Shown piece after piece: positions 32,186-44,114 of a stretch of DNA of 64,000 nt. The stretch is from Plenodomus lindquistii (taxonomy: Eukaryota > Ascomycota > Dothideomycetes > Pleosporales > Leptosphaeriaceae). The stretch spans positions 2,170,001-2,234,000 of the forward strand of contig JANUWI010000003.1 in NCBI GenBank assembly GCA_025504975.1, written 5' to 3'. The notes beneath the pieces were generated by a model. It was not told where the DNA came from and ran no database searches. It worked only from the letters and a program-made list of their open reading frames with translations. The position numbers were made by a program, and so were the translations under genes. Every line of letters begins with the position of its first letter. Within the stretch, counting starts at the first letter, position 1.

Positions 32186-34255
32186 ATGGCCAACGCCGAT
32201 AACTCACCAGACCGCTTCGCAACCAAAACACCACTTGGATCAGCATTATTTCAGTTGAGCCTCTCCCACACCAACAAAGCCGAGATCTTCTCAGAAGCTC
32301 TCGCCAGCCTCGAGAACAGCCAGCAACAAACCTCCACCATCCTCCAGAACCTGCAAAGATGGAACCCCACCACTGCATCCCAATTCGCACTTCGCTCCCC
32401 TGCCACAATCCTCTCCACGCCCTTTCGTTTAATCTACCCCAACTCCGACCTCTGGTCCTTTGACGAGACTGGACTCTACGCTCGCCAATTCATGGCTATA
32501 TCCTACTGCTGGCGATCCCCAGATTTCGTCTCAGAAGACTACGAACCCCACGACGTCTGGCCGATCAAAAAGTCCTTCGTCGACGCCATTCTATCTGAGA
32601 AACCCCATCCACGATGCGGAATCTGGATGGACCAACTCTGCATCGACCAGACGTCTTCAGAAGACAAACGCATAGCGGTGGCAGCAATGGACATAATCTA
32701 TCGATCCTGTCTCCGCCTCGTTGTCCTCCTCGAAGACGTCGTTTTGAACGAAGAGGAAATCGCACTCGTGAACAAGTATGATTTCTTCACGCGTCCCTTT
32801 GATCGTACATGGCACTTTGAATCGCACGAGCTCCCCATTTTTGCGAGTTTCTACGAGAAAGTAGATAATGCGCGATGGTGGAAGCGCGCATGGTGTTTCC
32901 ACGAGTTCAGTGTGCATCAACCGTGGAGTGAAAAACGGCAGACTGAATGGGTTCGTAACGCAACGTTTATCTTGGGCGGTCCCAACGATACGACCATCAA
33001 GATGAAATGGGTCAATATGCAATTGCTAATGGGAAGTGCCATGGATGCTTTACCCGACTCACCAGGCTGGGCTAATGCGCATGCGTTGTTCTCTGGCATC
33101 ATCAAGCCCGAGGACGAGGAAAAAGGGTGGCGCAGTAGTATCATGGCGCGGCATAACGGTGTGAGCGAGATGGGCGCTACGGTGTTGCAGGATAAACTTA
33201 GCATTGTGCTAAATTTGTGTGGATTATGGTTGGCGTATGTAGGACCGTTGTTGCGAGACTACGAGGAGATGTTCTATCTGAGTAGTGTGCTTGCGTTAGC
33301 AGCCGGGGAGACGAACCCCCTGACTCTGATGCGTGAACAGTCTTTGAGAGTGAGGGGGCAGGGGACGTGGTTGTCGAAGCATTCGGCGGAGCACGATACT
33401 ACGATTCCTGCGTTCAAGGTTGGGACATTGGAGGGCGTGCATAGCGTGAATGAGAGGGAGATTGAGCTGGACTTGCTGTTTCTCGACGCGAATTGGCACT
33501 CAGTCAAGGAAAAGGACCTCAAACCCACCTACGACATCTTCCCAGACATGATAACGACCACAGCGCCACAGACTCATGTAAAAGAAGCCAAAGATCGTGT
33601 AATGAGCATATACTCCTCCACCGACCCTGAGCTCGACATACCCCGCCGCCGCTTTCTGGCTGGTTGTATTCTGAACGGTCCCGTCTTTACTGGCCGCTTG
33701 TGGGAACAACTCAAGCGCGATGTTGTGGCTGCGAACTACAACAACGTCACTTTTAAAGACTTCTCGCCCAATCCTTCGTTCCGGGACGCAGCGAAGACCT
33801 TGATAGCGAAGCTTGTCCCCGTATCAACGCTCTTGTGTATAGGGCAGGCTCAGCCCTCGGATGATACCCTGGACGATGCTGCATTGTTCCTGACATGGCT
33901 GACTGATCCAAGATCAGCGTACTACATTGGCCTTCGTACCTTCCGCGTACCGGTCACCACGTACTGGGACTCGGTCTTTATCACGTCTCTGACTTGCAAT
34001 GAGCAGTTCAGTGGTGGACCGGAAAGGGAAATAAGGATCGCTGTGCCGACTGATTTGCTTGGAACGTCGTGTATACCGCTGCGAGTGTGGATTCTGAGGC
34101 CAGCAGGAGGTGAGGCGGCGAGGGAGAAGTGGCGTGTTGTTGGCAAAGGGTTGTTACTAGGGGAGCCGGATTTGCTCCAAGAAGCAAGGGAGACGGAAGG
34201 AGTAGCTGGAGCGAAAGTGTTTTTGACGAAGAGGGTCATCGTAGGAGGAATGTGA
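32186..34255 (+). CDS. HET-domain (heterokaryon incompatibility) protein
   Basis: HET-domain proteins trigger growth arrest or cell death when unlike fungal individuals fuse; the domain is TIR-like. One exon from the ATG at 32186 gives 689 residues. The domain spans about residues 102-240 and has its three blocks: FMAISYCWRS, CGIWMDQLCIDQTSSEDKRIAVAAMDIIYRS and WWKRAWCFHEF. The remaining 450 residues are the variable part, with a repeated pattern of small helices and no STAND NTPase or repeat domain, so this is a stand-alone HET protein. An open frame continues upstream to 32108 but has no ATG there. Neighbours are unrelated. Whether it works in allorecognition cannot be told from sequence. 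Confidence 0.88.
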   Translation: MANADNSPDRFATKTPLGSALFQLSLSHTNKAEIFSEALASLENSQQQTSTILQNLQRWNPTTASQFALRSPATILSTPFRLIYPNSDLWSFDETGLYARQFMAISYCWRSPDFVSEDYEPHDVWPIKKSFVDAILSEKPHPRCGIWMDQLCIDQTSSEDKRIAVAAMDIIYRSCLRLVVLLEDVVLNEEEIALVNKYDFFTRPFDRTWHFESHELPIFASFYEKVDNARWWKRAWCFHEFSVHQPWSEKRQTEWVRNATFILGGPNDTTIKMKWVNMQLLMGSAMDALPDSPGWANAHALFSGIIKPEDEEKGWRSSIMARHNGVSEMGATVLQDKLSIVLNLCGLWLAYVGPLLRDYEEMFYLSSVLALAAGETNPLTLMREQSLRVRGQGTWLSKHSAEHDTTIPAFKVGTLEGVHSVNEREIELDLLFLDANWHSVKEKDLKPTYDIFPDMITTTAPQTHVKEAKDRVMSIYSSTDPELDIPRRRFLAGCILNGPVFTGRLWEQLKRDVVAANYNNVTFKDFSPNPSFRDAAKTLIAKLVPVSTLLCIGQAQPSDDTLDDAALFLTWLTDPRSAYYIGLRTFRVPVTTYWDSVFITSLTCNEQFSGGPEREIRIAVPTDLLGTSCIPLRVWILRPAGGEAAREKWRVVGKGLLLGEPDLLQEARETEGVAGAKVFLTKRVIVGGM

Positions 34256-35145
34256 GGTCCACGTGTACGTAGGCTGGCGTGTAGAACGGATCCATACCGA
34301 AGATTAAAGCGTTTCATCCCCATGACCCCATCCCCAATCACATCGTTTCTTGCGAGGGTAATAAGGATGGATTATCATCATGTCTGACCTCTCCAATGAA
34401 GATTAGCTTGCAGCATTGTACACAGTGATCAGCAGACATGCGAAGCATGAGTGAGATCGGCTTTTACACGCCGTCGAAGGTGTACAACACCAAGATAGAA
34501 AGGACTGAATGTCTAGGTTCGACGTCCTAAGAGATCAGTGCTGAGGCGTGGTGACGACGCAACGGTGCAGACAAAGAAGTCGTGTAGGGCAGGCTTGGCG
34601 AGGCTTGAACGTGCCTTCCTCTTCAGACGTTACATGAACCTCACAACTCACTCACCTCACCTGATCTCCAAAGCTCCATACCGAGATCTAACAGCAACAC
34701 TTACACTACATTCTAGTCGCAGGGTCCAACGGGACGATGAATTGTAACATCACCACGAACACAACTTAGAGGATAGAAACATCGACATCGAACTTCAGCA
34801 ACGCCACCGCGTCACCTCTTCATATTACGACCACTACGCTGCAAGTCTGCACGCTTACTAGATGCTACAAGCGCGCCGTTCCCATTCCAATACGCCTACG
34901 CATTACACCAAGCAATTACAAGCACAGAGATAGAGGCCTCGCGGAGCCTCCGGGGAAAAGAGCGATAAGCCCCAGATATGGGTATAATGATGGACATGAA
35001 AGGACTGTAATGTGACCAATCCGTGGCAAACGCTATGCAATGCGATAATTTTGTGGACAGGAAAGAGTTGGATGATTGCCTCTTCAACATCTCGAGAAGA
35101 TGTAGAGGCAGGGAGGAGCGGACCACGACGTGGCTATCCTGGATC
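34256..35145. other. Intergenic between convergent gene ends
   Basis: No gene seen. The small plus-strand frames have no supporting features. Confidence 0.55.
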
Positions 35146-35921
35146 TTACAAGAGGATAGCGAAACCGAGGAACACGCTGCCGAAGACAGCGGCCATGCTC
35201 AATGCCGCGTTGGGCACGAAGACTGCACCAGCGCCAGAGTCGCCGGATGAAGACGAGCCGGTGCCTGTAGCCTGCGAACCACCAAAGCCAGTGACGGGGA
35301 TGTTGTTTGTAGCGGACGCGCCACCGGTCTGAGACGCAGTGGCCAAGGTGGAGGAAAGCGATGCGTTGCCTAGGAAGGGGGACTGTGCACCGCAGGGATG
35401 GTCGGATCTGTGGATTACACAAGTCAGCTATCATTACCATCCAAACTCATGTCTGACGGCATGTCACACCAAAGGGTAGAAGCACGTACCGGCACTTGTC
35501 CTGGCAGGTGTTATCACCCTGGCAGTTGGCCACACAGTTGTTTCCCCACTCCTGGCAGATGAAGAAGGGCAATGTCTGCGAGTATTCTGTGATGTTTGGT
35601 ACGACGTTGTTTTCGCACACACAGCTGTAGGTTAGGGTGTCGGAGTCGCATTCGTTTTCTTCGGTGGTCATGGATGTTACGCCGGGTTGTTGGAGGCAGA
35701 TGAGCGGGCACTGAGCCCTGTTCTGGTCGCACCAATATTCTGTACGGTGTTAGCTGAGGTGCTTGTGGAGAGAGTATCAAGAGAAGGAGAGACGTACGTC
35801 TGTCGGAGTCGGAGACGGTACTTGGGTCGATGGTGTAGGGGTAGTTTTGCTGCGAGGTGCTCTGGGCAGAGGCGAAGCCAGCGAAGGCCGCGGCGCTTAG
35901 GGCGAGGAGGGAGGCGTGCAT
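35146..35921 (-). CDS. Small secreted GPI-anchored Cys-rich protein (DUF7707 type)
   Basis: A cell-surface protein of 211 residues from three exons, 35921-35798, 35739-35490 and 35407-35146 (introns 58 and 82 nt). Residues 1-19 are a signal peptide ending FASA. A domain of about 100 residues follows with ten or more cysteines: YWCDQNRAQCPLICLQQ, then YSCVCENNVVPNITEYSQTLP and ICQEWGNNCVANC. This is the pattern I know from the fungal DUF7707 family. A Ser/Thr/Gly-rich linker then leads to a C-terminal hydrophobic helix (ALSMAAVFGSVFLGFAILL) with a likely GPI cleavage site in the SSSSGDSGAG stretch. Role unknown, probably wall or membrane surface. Confidence 0.88.
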
Positions 35922-37094
35922 TGTGAGGGATGTGTGTGTGTGTTGATGGATGGATGGACGAGGTTGAAGAAGTATTAGGTATGCTTCGAGAAAAGTACTG
36001 TGGTGGAATGGGTCAGCAACGTGGCGCTAGAAGGTTCCCGTTGCCTCTGCAACAGCTGGAATGCACTTACACGTCCGAGGGATGAGAAGCAAGTGTTGGG
36101 GTATCGCAAGACGGCAATCACAAGTATATCAAGGCAAACGACAGTGGGGTCTGATGATTAATTGCTTTTGCTTGGGTTCCTCGACAGCGAATGTGCGGGC
36201 AGTATAGATTCAGAGAGGCTGGCAACCGGCCCTCGGTATATAAAGGGAGAGACTGGAGCTGGCTGGACAGCCTATCTACACCCTAGCACTATCAAGACGG
36301 GAAGTAATGGACTAGTGTGAGATCGAGAAAGGTCCACGATCCGGTGCGTGCGTCAACTCCAGCCCGCATTTTTATAACGCTACAATGCTCGCCGCGGCTT
36401 AATCGGGAACAGACGGCGAGTCAGAACGGTCAGGCGGTGATGCATGATTCACCGGCTCCCTTTGTGCACTGCTGTGGTGCCATGGGACGACGCGTCGTGC
36501 ATTCGGCATTGGGGCGAGAAAGTCCGTGGAGCGACGAACGAGCAGCATCGACGTGCAGATCGGAGGTTGGCGAGTAAGCCGCTCTGGGGTTGTTTCGAAG
36601 AAATTCCGCTCAGCTCGCAGGGATGTAGCCGGGAGGATGCACCGTGGCTTGCAGGCCAGTGGTGTGCACCGCTCCCCGCCATTGACCACTCACAGCCGCC
36701 ATTTCTGCCATCACGACTTCCAAGGGTCCTGGGGGGCGAGCTCTAGTTTCATCTGCGCATCATGCGGCACAGCGGGCGAGGCGTACATTCAACAGAGTAT
36801 TCTACCACGTCCAACGCCAACTCCTAGTGTGGCAAAGACACTAGAGCTAGGGATTTGCCCGTATCCAACTGCCAGCACGACACTAGATAGAAGCACGGCT
36901 GGCTGGCTGCATGCACCGTCGTTACCAAGTCGTCCTGCCGCAGCACCTCAGGTCAACAGACAGTCAACGAAACATCACGCCCCCTCTTGTGCTTACCTAC
37001 CCAAGGCCGCACAGTCTCCTCCATCTAATCATCCCTCTCCCACCGCCTTCCCAATTGACGCGCCACCGCCCGCCTAGCCCGCTACTGTAAATGG
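35922..37094. other. Intergenic, divergent promoters
   Basis: This lies between the secreted protein (minus) and YPT35 (plus). It holds short TG and GGAT repeats at 35928-35955, a clear plus-strand TATATAAAG at 36237-36245, and a C/T-rich leader just before the YPT35 start. The 183-codon frame inside (36526-37077) has no family feature and probably overlaps the YPT35 leader. Confidence 0.5.
36237..36245 (+). promoter_or_regulatory. TATA-box-like element
   Basis: TATATAAAG followed by GGGAGAG is the best TATA match in the region and points to transcription rightwards from about 36270. The next credible coding start on that strand is YPT35, over 800 nt away. So it would imply a long leader or a separate non-coding transcript, or it may serve the divergent gene in reverse. 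Confidence 0.3.
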
Positions 37095-38325
37095 ATGGAG
37101 CCGACGGTCCATGAAACCGTCACCCAGCCATCCCCATCCTCGCCTGGCCGCGACAAACTCAACAACGATGGCGAGGCAAACAGTTCCGCCGCCACTCCTG
37201 CCCTTACCACTACTACTACCCCTCCCAGCACTTTAGCTGCGGCACGCACAGAACGCAACAGCGTAGTGCCACCGTACTGGCGGAAACACGACCGCAATGG
37301 CAGTCGTCTGAGCTCTTACTCGGCTAGCGACAACGGCCACCCCACTCCCATTGGCCTAGAGGACCATACGGATGAGGATTCGGAGCAGTGCAAGGTATTG
37401 TGGGCCAAGAGCGTCACAATCGATGATTATGTCGTTGTGAGTGGGACGGCTCCGGGGTTGGGGGCGTACGTGGTGTGGAATTGCACGGTCGAGACGCTGG
37501 ATGTGAGTAACTGTTTCATTATCTCTGGCTTTGGGTTGGGGTTGTCCCGAGCCGCGTTGCTCTTGCATTGAAGTTGCATGATGGACTAAACGACAGCCAA
37601 TGGATGCCATTGACAGGCTTCCCAAAAGGCTGTGGAGTGCAGAAGGGCCCCGTTGATGCACCGCACGGCGGAATGCAGATGCCGCAACATGGAGAACGCG
37701 TACTCTGTAGAGTAGACTATTCTGAACAAGACAAGCTAACGAAACGCCATGCAGGGTGGACCCATGAAGATACGGAAAAGGTGGGTTGAACAAGCCTCAA
37801 AACGGCATTGCACTACCTCAACATCGTTGTCCAATATTTACCCAAACTAACACGTCAATGCCAAACGACACAGATACTCGGAGTTTGAAGATCTTCGAGC
37901 AAAGCTCGCCCAGACGTTTCCTCACGCCGTGGGCTCGATGCCCCAGTTCCCGCCCAAATCAGTCATTTGTAAGTCGGTTCCAGTTGACAAAATCAATATT
38001 TGCTTGCAGCTTGCTCCACCCCACCATTTCCCCACTTTTCAATGCATGTACAAGTGCTGACCCGACTGTGTGTTTAGCTCGCTTTCGACCCAGATTTCTA
38101 GAAAAGCGCAAGCAGGGCCTTTCCTTTTTCCTAAAGTATGGTTTGCCTCCGCTTCTTTGTATTTCGTCTGAACATCCAACGGCTGGTGGTGTCTTATCGA
38201 TAAGACGGGAGCGCTAGTGCAGCCTTTATTGAATCTTCCCACTGACGGTTTCTAATTTTAGTTGCGTGCTGCTTAACCCAGAGTTTGCTGGGTCGCCGGT
38301 GTTGAAGGACTTTTTGTTCTCGTGA
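37095..38325 (+). CDS. YPT35: YPT35, endosomal PX-domain adaptor
   Basis: In yeast, Ypt35 binds PI3P on endosomes and vacuole through its PX domain and recruits Vps13 to contact sites. Five exons (37095-37502, 37755-37780, 37874-37968, 38078-38135, 38262-38325) give 216 residues, close to the yeast length of 214. The first 95 residues are disordered (Ser/Thr/Pro-rich). A PPYWRKHDR segment is in the position where yeast Ypt35 has its Vps13-binding PxP-type motif; that match is inference. The PX domain runs from about 98 to the end: AKSVTIDDYVVVSG, then GGPMKIRKRYSEFEDLR with the PI3P-binding Arg in RYSEF, then FPPKSVI, SRFRPRFLEKRKQGLSFFLK and LNPEFAGSPVLKDFLFS. All four introns keep phase. 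Intron 1 is 252 nt, long for this genome. Confidence 0.9.
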
Positions 38326-39136
38326 TGGTGGGGTGTGGTGGGCAGGTGGGTTTGCCACCATTGGATAAAGCGTGCAAGAGCGAATGGATTGGAGTGGGCG
38401 TGCGAGGTGGCGATTGTCACTAGCTGTAGTGTACTTTCAGCAAGTGGTGTGTAAATATGTTTGAAGACTTTCCAAAGTTTTGCTAAGCAGTCTTGCACAT
38501 TGACAGACTCAGGCTTGCTTCGGTGGGTCTAGGATACGTTCGCTGTTCTGTGGGCAATGGCATTGACTGGGTAACTATCATCAATGGTCATGACAGTCTG
38601 ATGCACGACAGTAAGTTGACAGGTTAGGGCATTCGCCCCTTGTCAACTCGAACATGCGTTCGGTGGATCGCCCACGGTTGTAGATTGCGTGGGCGTGGTT
38701 GTAGACTACATTTCTCCAGGATTATGCGCAATGATTGGCTCAGGATGGCTGTGGCGTCCAATATTACCCAGGTCTTTTCGGAAATGCTGCTTTTCGATTC
38801 GCTGCGTATCCCGCGGATTAACTGGAGCGTCTGAAAAACAGCAAGGCTCCATTGCGAAGCTTAATCCAACCTCTTTAGTTGCATTGCAAAAGTGCAAGCA
38901 GGGTGTAGAGTGTGCTGCACAGGATCCTGCAGAGAGCTCGCCTGCCAAAACAGCGCGGAACGAGCTTCAGGGCTGCACGAGTTGACGAACCCCTAACGCA
39001 ACGGCTCTGTCTCTGCGTTTTGCATTGAGCGACCCCCAAGCAGCCCAGCGCGACCAAGCAAATATCCCAATGGCAGAGCGGCAGACCATGACCTGAAAGA
39101 TGAACTGCACACACGCGCCGCTTGCTCATCGACACC
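38326..39136. other. Intergenic, upstream of the SAS4-domain gene
   Basis: No gene or repeat seen. It should contain the promoter of the SAS4-domain gene. Confidence 0.55.
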
Positions 39137-40789
39137 ATGGCCAACGTTGCGCGGCCGCCGCTGCGCCAAACACGACTCACCTTCTCGCCTGTTGTCGCGC
39201 CAAACGACGATGCCCACCGCAGCAACAGCAGCACCACCACCACCACTACTACCACTACCACGTTCACGCCCAATGCCGTCTCCACGCGCCGCACCTCGCG
39301 CTCTGGGCCGCTGCTTGCCCTCGCTGACGATGCAAGGCCCGTCGAGCAGCTGGTCCACACGCCCGCCGCAACGCCCACGCCCGCCATAGCTACGCGCCCT
39401 GCGCCGCCTGCCCGCGCCAACAGCAGGAAGCGGCCGGCGGCGGCGCTGGGCCCTGACGCGTCGGACACGGCGAGACCGCCCACCAAGGTCACCGTCACAC
39501 AACCACATGGCGAGCTTATGCGCTTCACCAACGGCGTCGCGGCGCCCCTGGGCATCGACGCCGACAGCGTCCCCTCTGCGCGCTCAACGCCCCGGCCGGG
39601 CAGCGCTGGCAGGCTCGCCGTCCCCGCCCCAGGCTCCTCCACGTCGCAGGACAAGAGGAGCCTGCGGAGCCACGACGGGGGGTCGCGGCTGAAGAGCGAC
39701 CTGCCGACATACTTCGCCAACTATGACGAGGTCATCGCCGGTCTGCCGCAGTCGTCTGGTATGTTCAAGCCCCATTGAAGTCGAATGGTATAGTACAGCA
39801 CGGCTCCTAACAACCCGCATGCAGAGCTGCTCGACTTCGAGACCCCCATATACATTGTCGACGAGCCCCTCAAGCCAAGGACCACACCCAACACGCCCCG
39901 CACATCTGTCAGTCCCACACGCTCGCGGAAAGCGCGTCCCTCTTCCCCACCCCGGCGTCCCTCGAACCCCTCGATCCCACCCCTCCAGTCCTCGACGAGC
40001 TACCAAGTCCTCGACTACACCTCCATTGCCAAGAGCCTCCCAAGCGATGGCGTCGACCCCCTCGCCGACTCGACCTTCTTCACCAGCCACCGTCGCGCAG
40101 AGCGCAAGGAGAAGCAGCTCCGCAACATCGAAAAAGAGCGCGCCATGCACGAGAAGTACCAACTCGAGCGCCTCCTTGACGGCCTCCTCGGTCCAGACTG
40201 GCTGAAAGTAATGGGCATAACCGGCGTCACAGACGGCGAGCGCAAAGACTGGGAGCCCAAGCGCGACTACTTTGTCCGCGAGGTCGAAGCCCTCGTCGAC
40301 AAGTTCCGCGTATGGAAAGAAGAAGAGAAGCGGCTCAGAGCGGAAAAGGAAGCCGCCCTCGCCGCTGCAGACGCATCCTCGACCGAAGACGCCGAAGACG
40401 AAGACACCGAGGACCCCGACAGCATAACCGTCAACCCTCGTACAAAAGACTCTCATCCACCACGCTCCCATCCCAAACTCCCCTCCCCGCCTAAACCCCG
40501 CCGACCACCCCGGCCCCATGGCTTCTTACTCCCAGTGCTCCCGCCTGAACCCCTAGCCCCATTTACCAGTTTCTACGCCAAACCACATCAGCGTGCTGCT
40601 GCACTGAGACAGGGCAGTGGCAGCGCCAGGCATGCGACTGCGTTTGGGGTGCCGGTGCCCGACTGGGAGGATAGGGAATTCGAACTCCCGGTCGGGGTCT
40701 TGGGAGAAGAGGTTTTAAGAGATAACGCGAGGAGTAGACGGCGGCGGAGGAGGGAGAGGGATAGTGAGGGCACGAAGAAGAAGGGTTGA
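39137..40789 (+). CDS. SAS4-domain chromatin-silencing protein
   Basis: In yeast, Sas4 links the MYST acetyltransferase Sas2 to the SAS-I complex that acetylates H4K16; filamentous fungi have longer proteins with the same core. Two exons, 39137-39758 and 39825-40789, with a 66-nt intron in phase 1 give 528 residues. Residues 1-195 are disordered, with a ten-threonine run and RPAAALGPDA-type low complexity. DLPTYFANYDEVIAGLP precedes the splice. The SAS4 core is at about 285-345: FFTSHRRAERKEKQLRNIEK, HEKYQLERLLDGL and PDWLKVMGITG. A coiled, Glu/Lys-rich stretch (VDKFRVWKEEEKRLRAEKEA) follows, then an acidic run, a Pro-rich part and a very basic end (ARSRRRRRRERD). Nuclear location is likely. 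The complex membership in this fungus is inferred. Confidence 0.82.
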
Positions 40790-43028
40790 GTAGTGAGCAG
40801 TCTGTCGTGTGTTTTATTGTTATACCCTTCTTTCGTTTTTATCGCGGGTTCCATTTGTAGGGAAGGGGTGTTGTGTAATGGTGACGGTTTTAGAGATGGC
40901 GAACGTATACCGGCGTTTTTCACGGCGTGTCTGAGACCGTTCTTTTTTTTGAGAGAGAGAGAGAGGTTAAAATCAGGGTCTGAGGTGTGGGGCGGACGAT
41001 GGATGTCAGGCCTGCTGTTGTTGCTGTACAGCGGGTGTGATACTGTACATGTAAATGAGGTACTACTCGTGTCCAGGAAATGGGTATACACACCCTTCAT
41101 CGCATCTGTCAATCAAAGTCAAATTCAAATGCATAGCGATTGTTCTCATTGTCGTACACAGTGACACGTATCTTGTGATCGGTCCCCTTTCCACCACTTT
41201 CAACATGTCAAACCCTGGATTCTTGTGCCGTTGATTACATACCTATTTTTTCCTTGATACTAGCTTTTCACGATCTCAATCTCAATGCTAGCACTTGTAC
41301 ATTAAACCTATGCCCTAACCTTGTTTCTAACAATCGTAAACACACCAACATGTCTATTACTCCAACATATTTAGTTTCACAACTCTTCCAGCACCTCAGC
41401 AACAGCAACAAGACACAAATCTGCACCAGATGAGATCTCTGTCATCCTAGCAGTAGTGTCAGGATCGCGCTCTGCTTTTCTCTACTGACTTGAATCCCCA
41501 GTGAGCACCCACGGACGCCTTTTGTTTTTTTTTTCGCAGCAGCTCCAGGAGGTGTCATCTCGAATACTAGTGTTAGCAACGGCTTGCTTTTGAAGTTGTA
41601 GCATAGTTTGTAGATTGTCGGGGTTACGCTATTGCTTTGCTGTGACATCTGACCCGTCCGACTCGTTTGGCAAGACTGATGTTGTTCGCAAGATGGGTGG
41701 GGTGGTATCGTCGTCAGAATCTCACGTGGTAGGGTTGATGTTAGGATACAATCGTGATGGCACATGACAAGGGATATTCTCCTTGACCTGCTAGGAGCCT
41801 CTGCGAGAATTTCTTTTGCCGACACCGGGATAAACTTGGTCAGGGGTGACTGCGCAGAAAAGGCGAGGCTGTCGTAGGCATTGAACAAGGGTACGGACCG
41901 CTCTTCGAAGAACAGAAACTACAAGTGAGCAAGCAGTGTTTGGTGCTCGGAATCGACCGGGTGCAAGTGTATAGGTACCGGTGGTATACCTCTGATCTCT
42001 TCCACACCTTAAACCTCTAGGCACATTCATCACCGTACTTTCAAGGGATAATCCATCTCCATGCACTATCTCCCCCTAAAAGGTACATCGTTGCCTTCGT
42101 CGGATTGTCGCGTCGAATATGACACCACCATACGAAGACACATTCGTTCTCTGGACAGGCCGCCAAAGGTACATTGGTGTCTCGCCAGCCCGTCAACTTG
42201 GACTGGAATAAGACTGCGCGCGTCAGTGCTGTTTCTGATAGAGAACATTTGTAGCTACTGGTGCCCATGTATACAAGGACGTGGAATCGCACGGCAAATA
42301 GGTAGAGGATGGCAGAGTTACTGTGTGCTTAGATGAGGATCACGCAAATGTTCTTTCGTGTGCTTCCTACCGTTCACATAAATCTTTTTTTTTTGCTATG
42401 ATGCCCAGGCATCGTCATGCTTGTTGACGTCGGGTCACTAAACGGATTAAGAAGGCTGAAATGAGACGCTCGATAAGCTCAGAGTTGTTGGGGTGAGAGA
42501 GTAGCTGTCGAAAGAAGATTATAGCTTAGCAGATTTTTTTTGTTGGAATGATACGCTTTATTGCAAGAGTAATTTTTTTTTGGGTTTATAGAAATGCTTG
42601 CTTTGTCTCAAGCAAAACTATAGGTCGTTCTTGACCATTTCTGTCGTCTTCTCTGCGACTGAGTACAAGATTCCCGCCCTTCAATCAAGTCCCAAAGTGG
42701 AGTTCTTTTGCTAACATTGCATATTGTAGCTCGTACCAACATGTCACTTGTCACACAGGACATTGTATACTAAAACTCTAGCCTGGTTCGCTATTTGTGA
42801 AGATATCGGGTTCGGATTCTTGTTCATTTGGGAGCAGACACTGTTTGTAATGTCACGCTGCTTTATCTCAGGATACCTATGAATACAGTCAACAAGAAAG
42901 GCGAGGCCACTTTCTAGAGTTGATTATTGATATCATATGCTAAGAGCGGGTAGAGTTTAAGTAAGGTATTGGTAAAGCAGAGGGTATATCCGGGTAGACT
43001 GGACAACAAACAAAGTACGTCAGTTGTT
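40790..43028. other. Intergenic, 2.2 kb, convergent gene ends
   Basis: No supported gene. A GAGAGA run lies at 40951-40964, and poly-T tracts of 8-10 bases lie near 41525, 42386, 42534 and 42575. The longest frame (148 codons, minus, 41442-41888) has no family feature and a low-complexity make-up. Confidence 0.5.
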
Positions 43029-44114
43029 CTAAATCGGACCGGACCAGGGTTCTCCACAGTTAAACCATAGTGGTCCGGCCCCTTCATGGCCCTGACTAAA
43101 CCAATATCCCGAACTTTCCTTGCTCTCCTCCTCATCCTCAAGTTTCGGCAGCTTCAAAGGTGGATAAGGGTAGCGCTCAATCGACCTGTACTGCACTTTA
43201 GGCTCTTTGCTATCTAATGACCTCCATAGCGATTTGCCGAACGGACGCTTGATTGGCCCCTCAAGCGGATGGTCGCCCTCCTTGGGGTCAGTGACCTTCG
43301 CCTCCGAATAGTCCCGGGAAGGTAGTTCGACCCTCATGTTGCGCAATTGCATAGACCTCCAGAAGGCGTCGACCAAGGGCAGCGCAGGGCCGTCAAGTAC
43401 TTCGTGGCCGTGACGTTGTTCGACTATGAAGGACAAGCAGAGTTCCTGGAGGTGGCGGCAGTGCGTGGCGACATTGTCAAGGATTGGCTTTAGGTGGTCC
43501 AGATGAAAGGAAAGTCCGCCGTTTTCTTCTTGCCTGAGGCAGTGCGCCTCAACGATCACCTCAAGGGATGTAATCGACGCGAGCCGGTTGTGCAGGATAA
43601 GTTTAGGAAGGTGAAGGAGGAGGGGCTCAGTTTTGATGCTGATGCAATTGGCAGAGTACAAGACATTAATGCCTTCAGTGTATGCCTGCCTGCATGATAG
43701 CAGAAAACCCATGATGCCAATGTCGTGCGCATCCAAAATTCCTCCCGTGTTCTTGCGGCTTTCCATACCATCTGTGCATGCGTCGAAACACGGTCCGAGC
43801 CACTTGTACCGCATAGATGGAAGCACCTCTTGAAAGTTCCGAATGCAGACGCCGCCCCTCCAATGCCAGGTCCCCTCTCGGTGCACAATGTCTACATGGA
43901 GGGTACGCTGACCAAAAGCCATCAAGATGATTGCATGTCGGATGTCGTAGGGCAGCTGGAAAAAAGGGGATGTCGCTGTACTGAATGACGATGACGTCGG
44001 CGTGAGAGGACGTCGTGAGGAGGGGAGGAACGGCAGCTGATCTTTGGACTGCTTTTTCTCGCGACCTGATCTAAACACCAGGTGTTTCCTCACCCAGGCG
44101 CTAAGTTTGCCCAT
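43029..44114 (-). CDS. DUF7730-type (F-box-like) protein
   Basis: A 361-residue single-exon protein of a family greatly expanded in Dothideomycetes. After a basic N-terminus (VRKHLVFRSGREKKQSKDQ) and a Ser/Thr-rich linker comes FFQLPYDIRHAIILMAFGQRTLHVDI, the family's F-box-like opening. The block GFLLSCRQAYTEGINVLYSANCISI follows, which corresponds to the usual 'LLLTCRQIYSEAIxxLYSxNxF'. The rest is helical, with an acidic tail. Biochemical role unknown. An F-box-like opening suggests but does not prove a link to ubiquitin ligases. Confidence 0.85.
   Translation of the reverse strand: MGKLSAWVRKHLVFRSGREKKQSKDQLPFLPSSRRPLTPTSSSFSTATSPFFQLPYDIRHAIILMAFGQRTLHVDIVHREGTWHWRGGVCIRNFQEVLPSMRYKWLGPCFDACTDGMESRKNTGGILDAHDIGIMGFLLSCRQAYTEGINVLYSANCISIKTEPLLLHLPKLILHNRLASITSLEVIVEAHCLRQEENGGLSFHLDHLKPILDNVATHCRHLQELCLSFIVEQRHGHEVLDGPALPLVDAFWRSMQLRNMRVELPSRDYSEAKVTDPKEGDHPLEGPIKRPFGKSLWRSLDSKEPKVQYRSIERYPYPPLKLPKLEDEEESKESSGYWFSQGHEGAGPLWFNCGEPWSGPI

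Noticed and set aside
36526..37077. 183-codon plus-strand frame before YPT35
   Set aside because: Low-complexity C-terminal part, no domain, and lies in the probable YPT35 leader.
38875..39720. 281-codon minus-strand frame opposite the SAS4-domain gene
   Set aside because: Valine run and Gly/Arg-rich sequence are the antisense of the poly-Thr and Ala/Pro-rich exon 1.
39584..40519. 311-codon minus-strand frame opposite SAS4-domain exon 2
   Set aside because: Crosses the supported intron on the other strand and lacks any family motif.
41442..41888. 148-codon minus-strand frame
   Set aside because: Includes a poly-T-derived lysine run and has no signal, domain or splice support.
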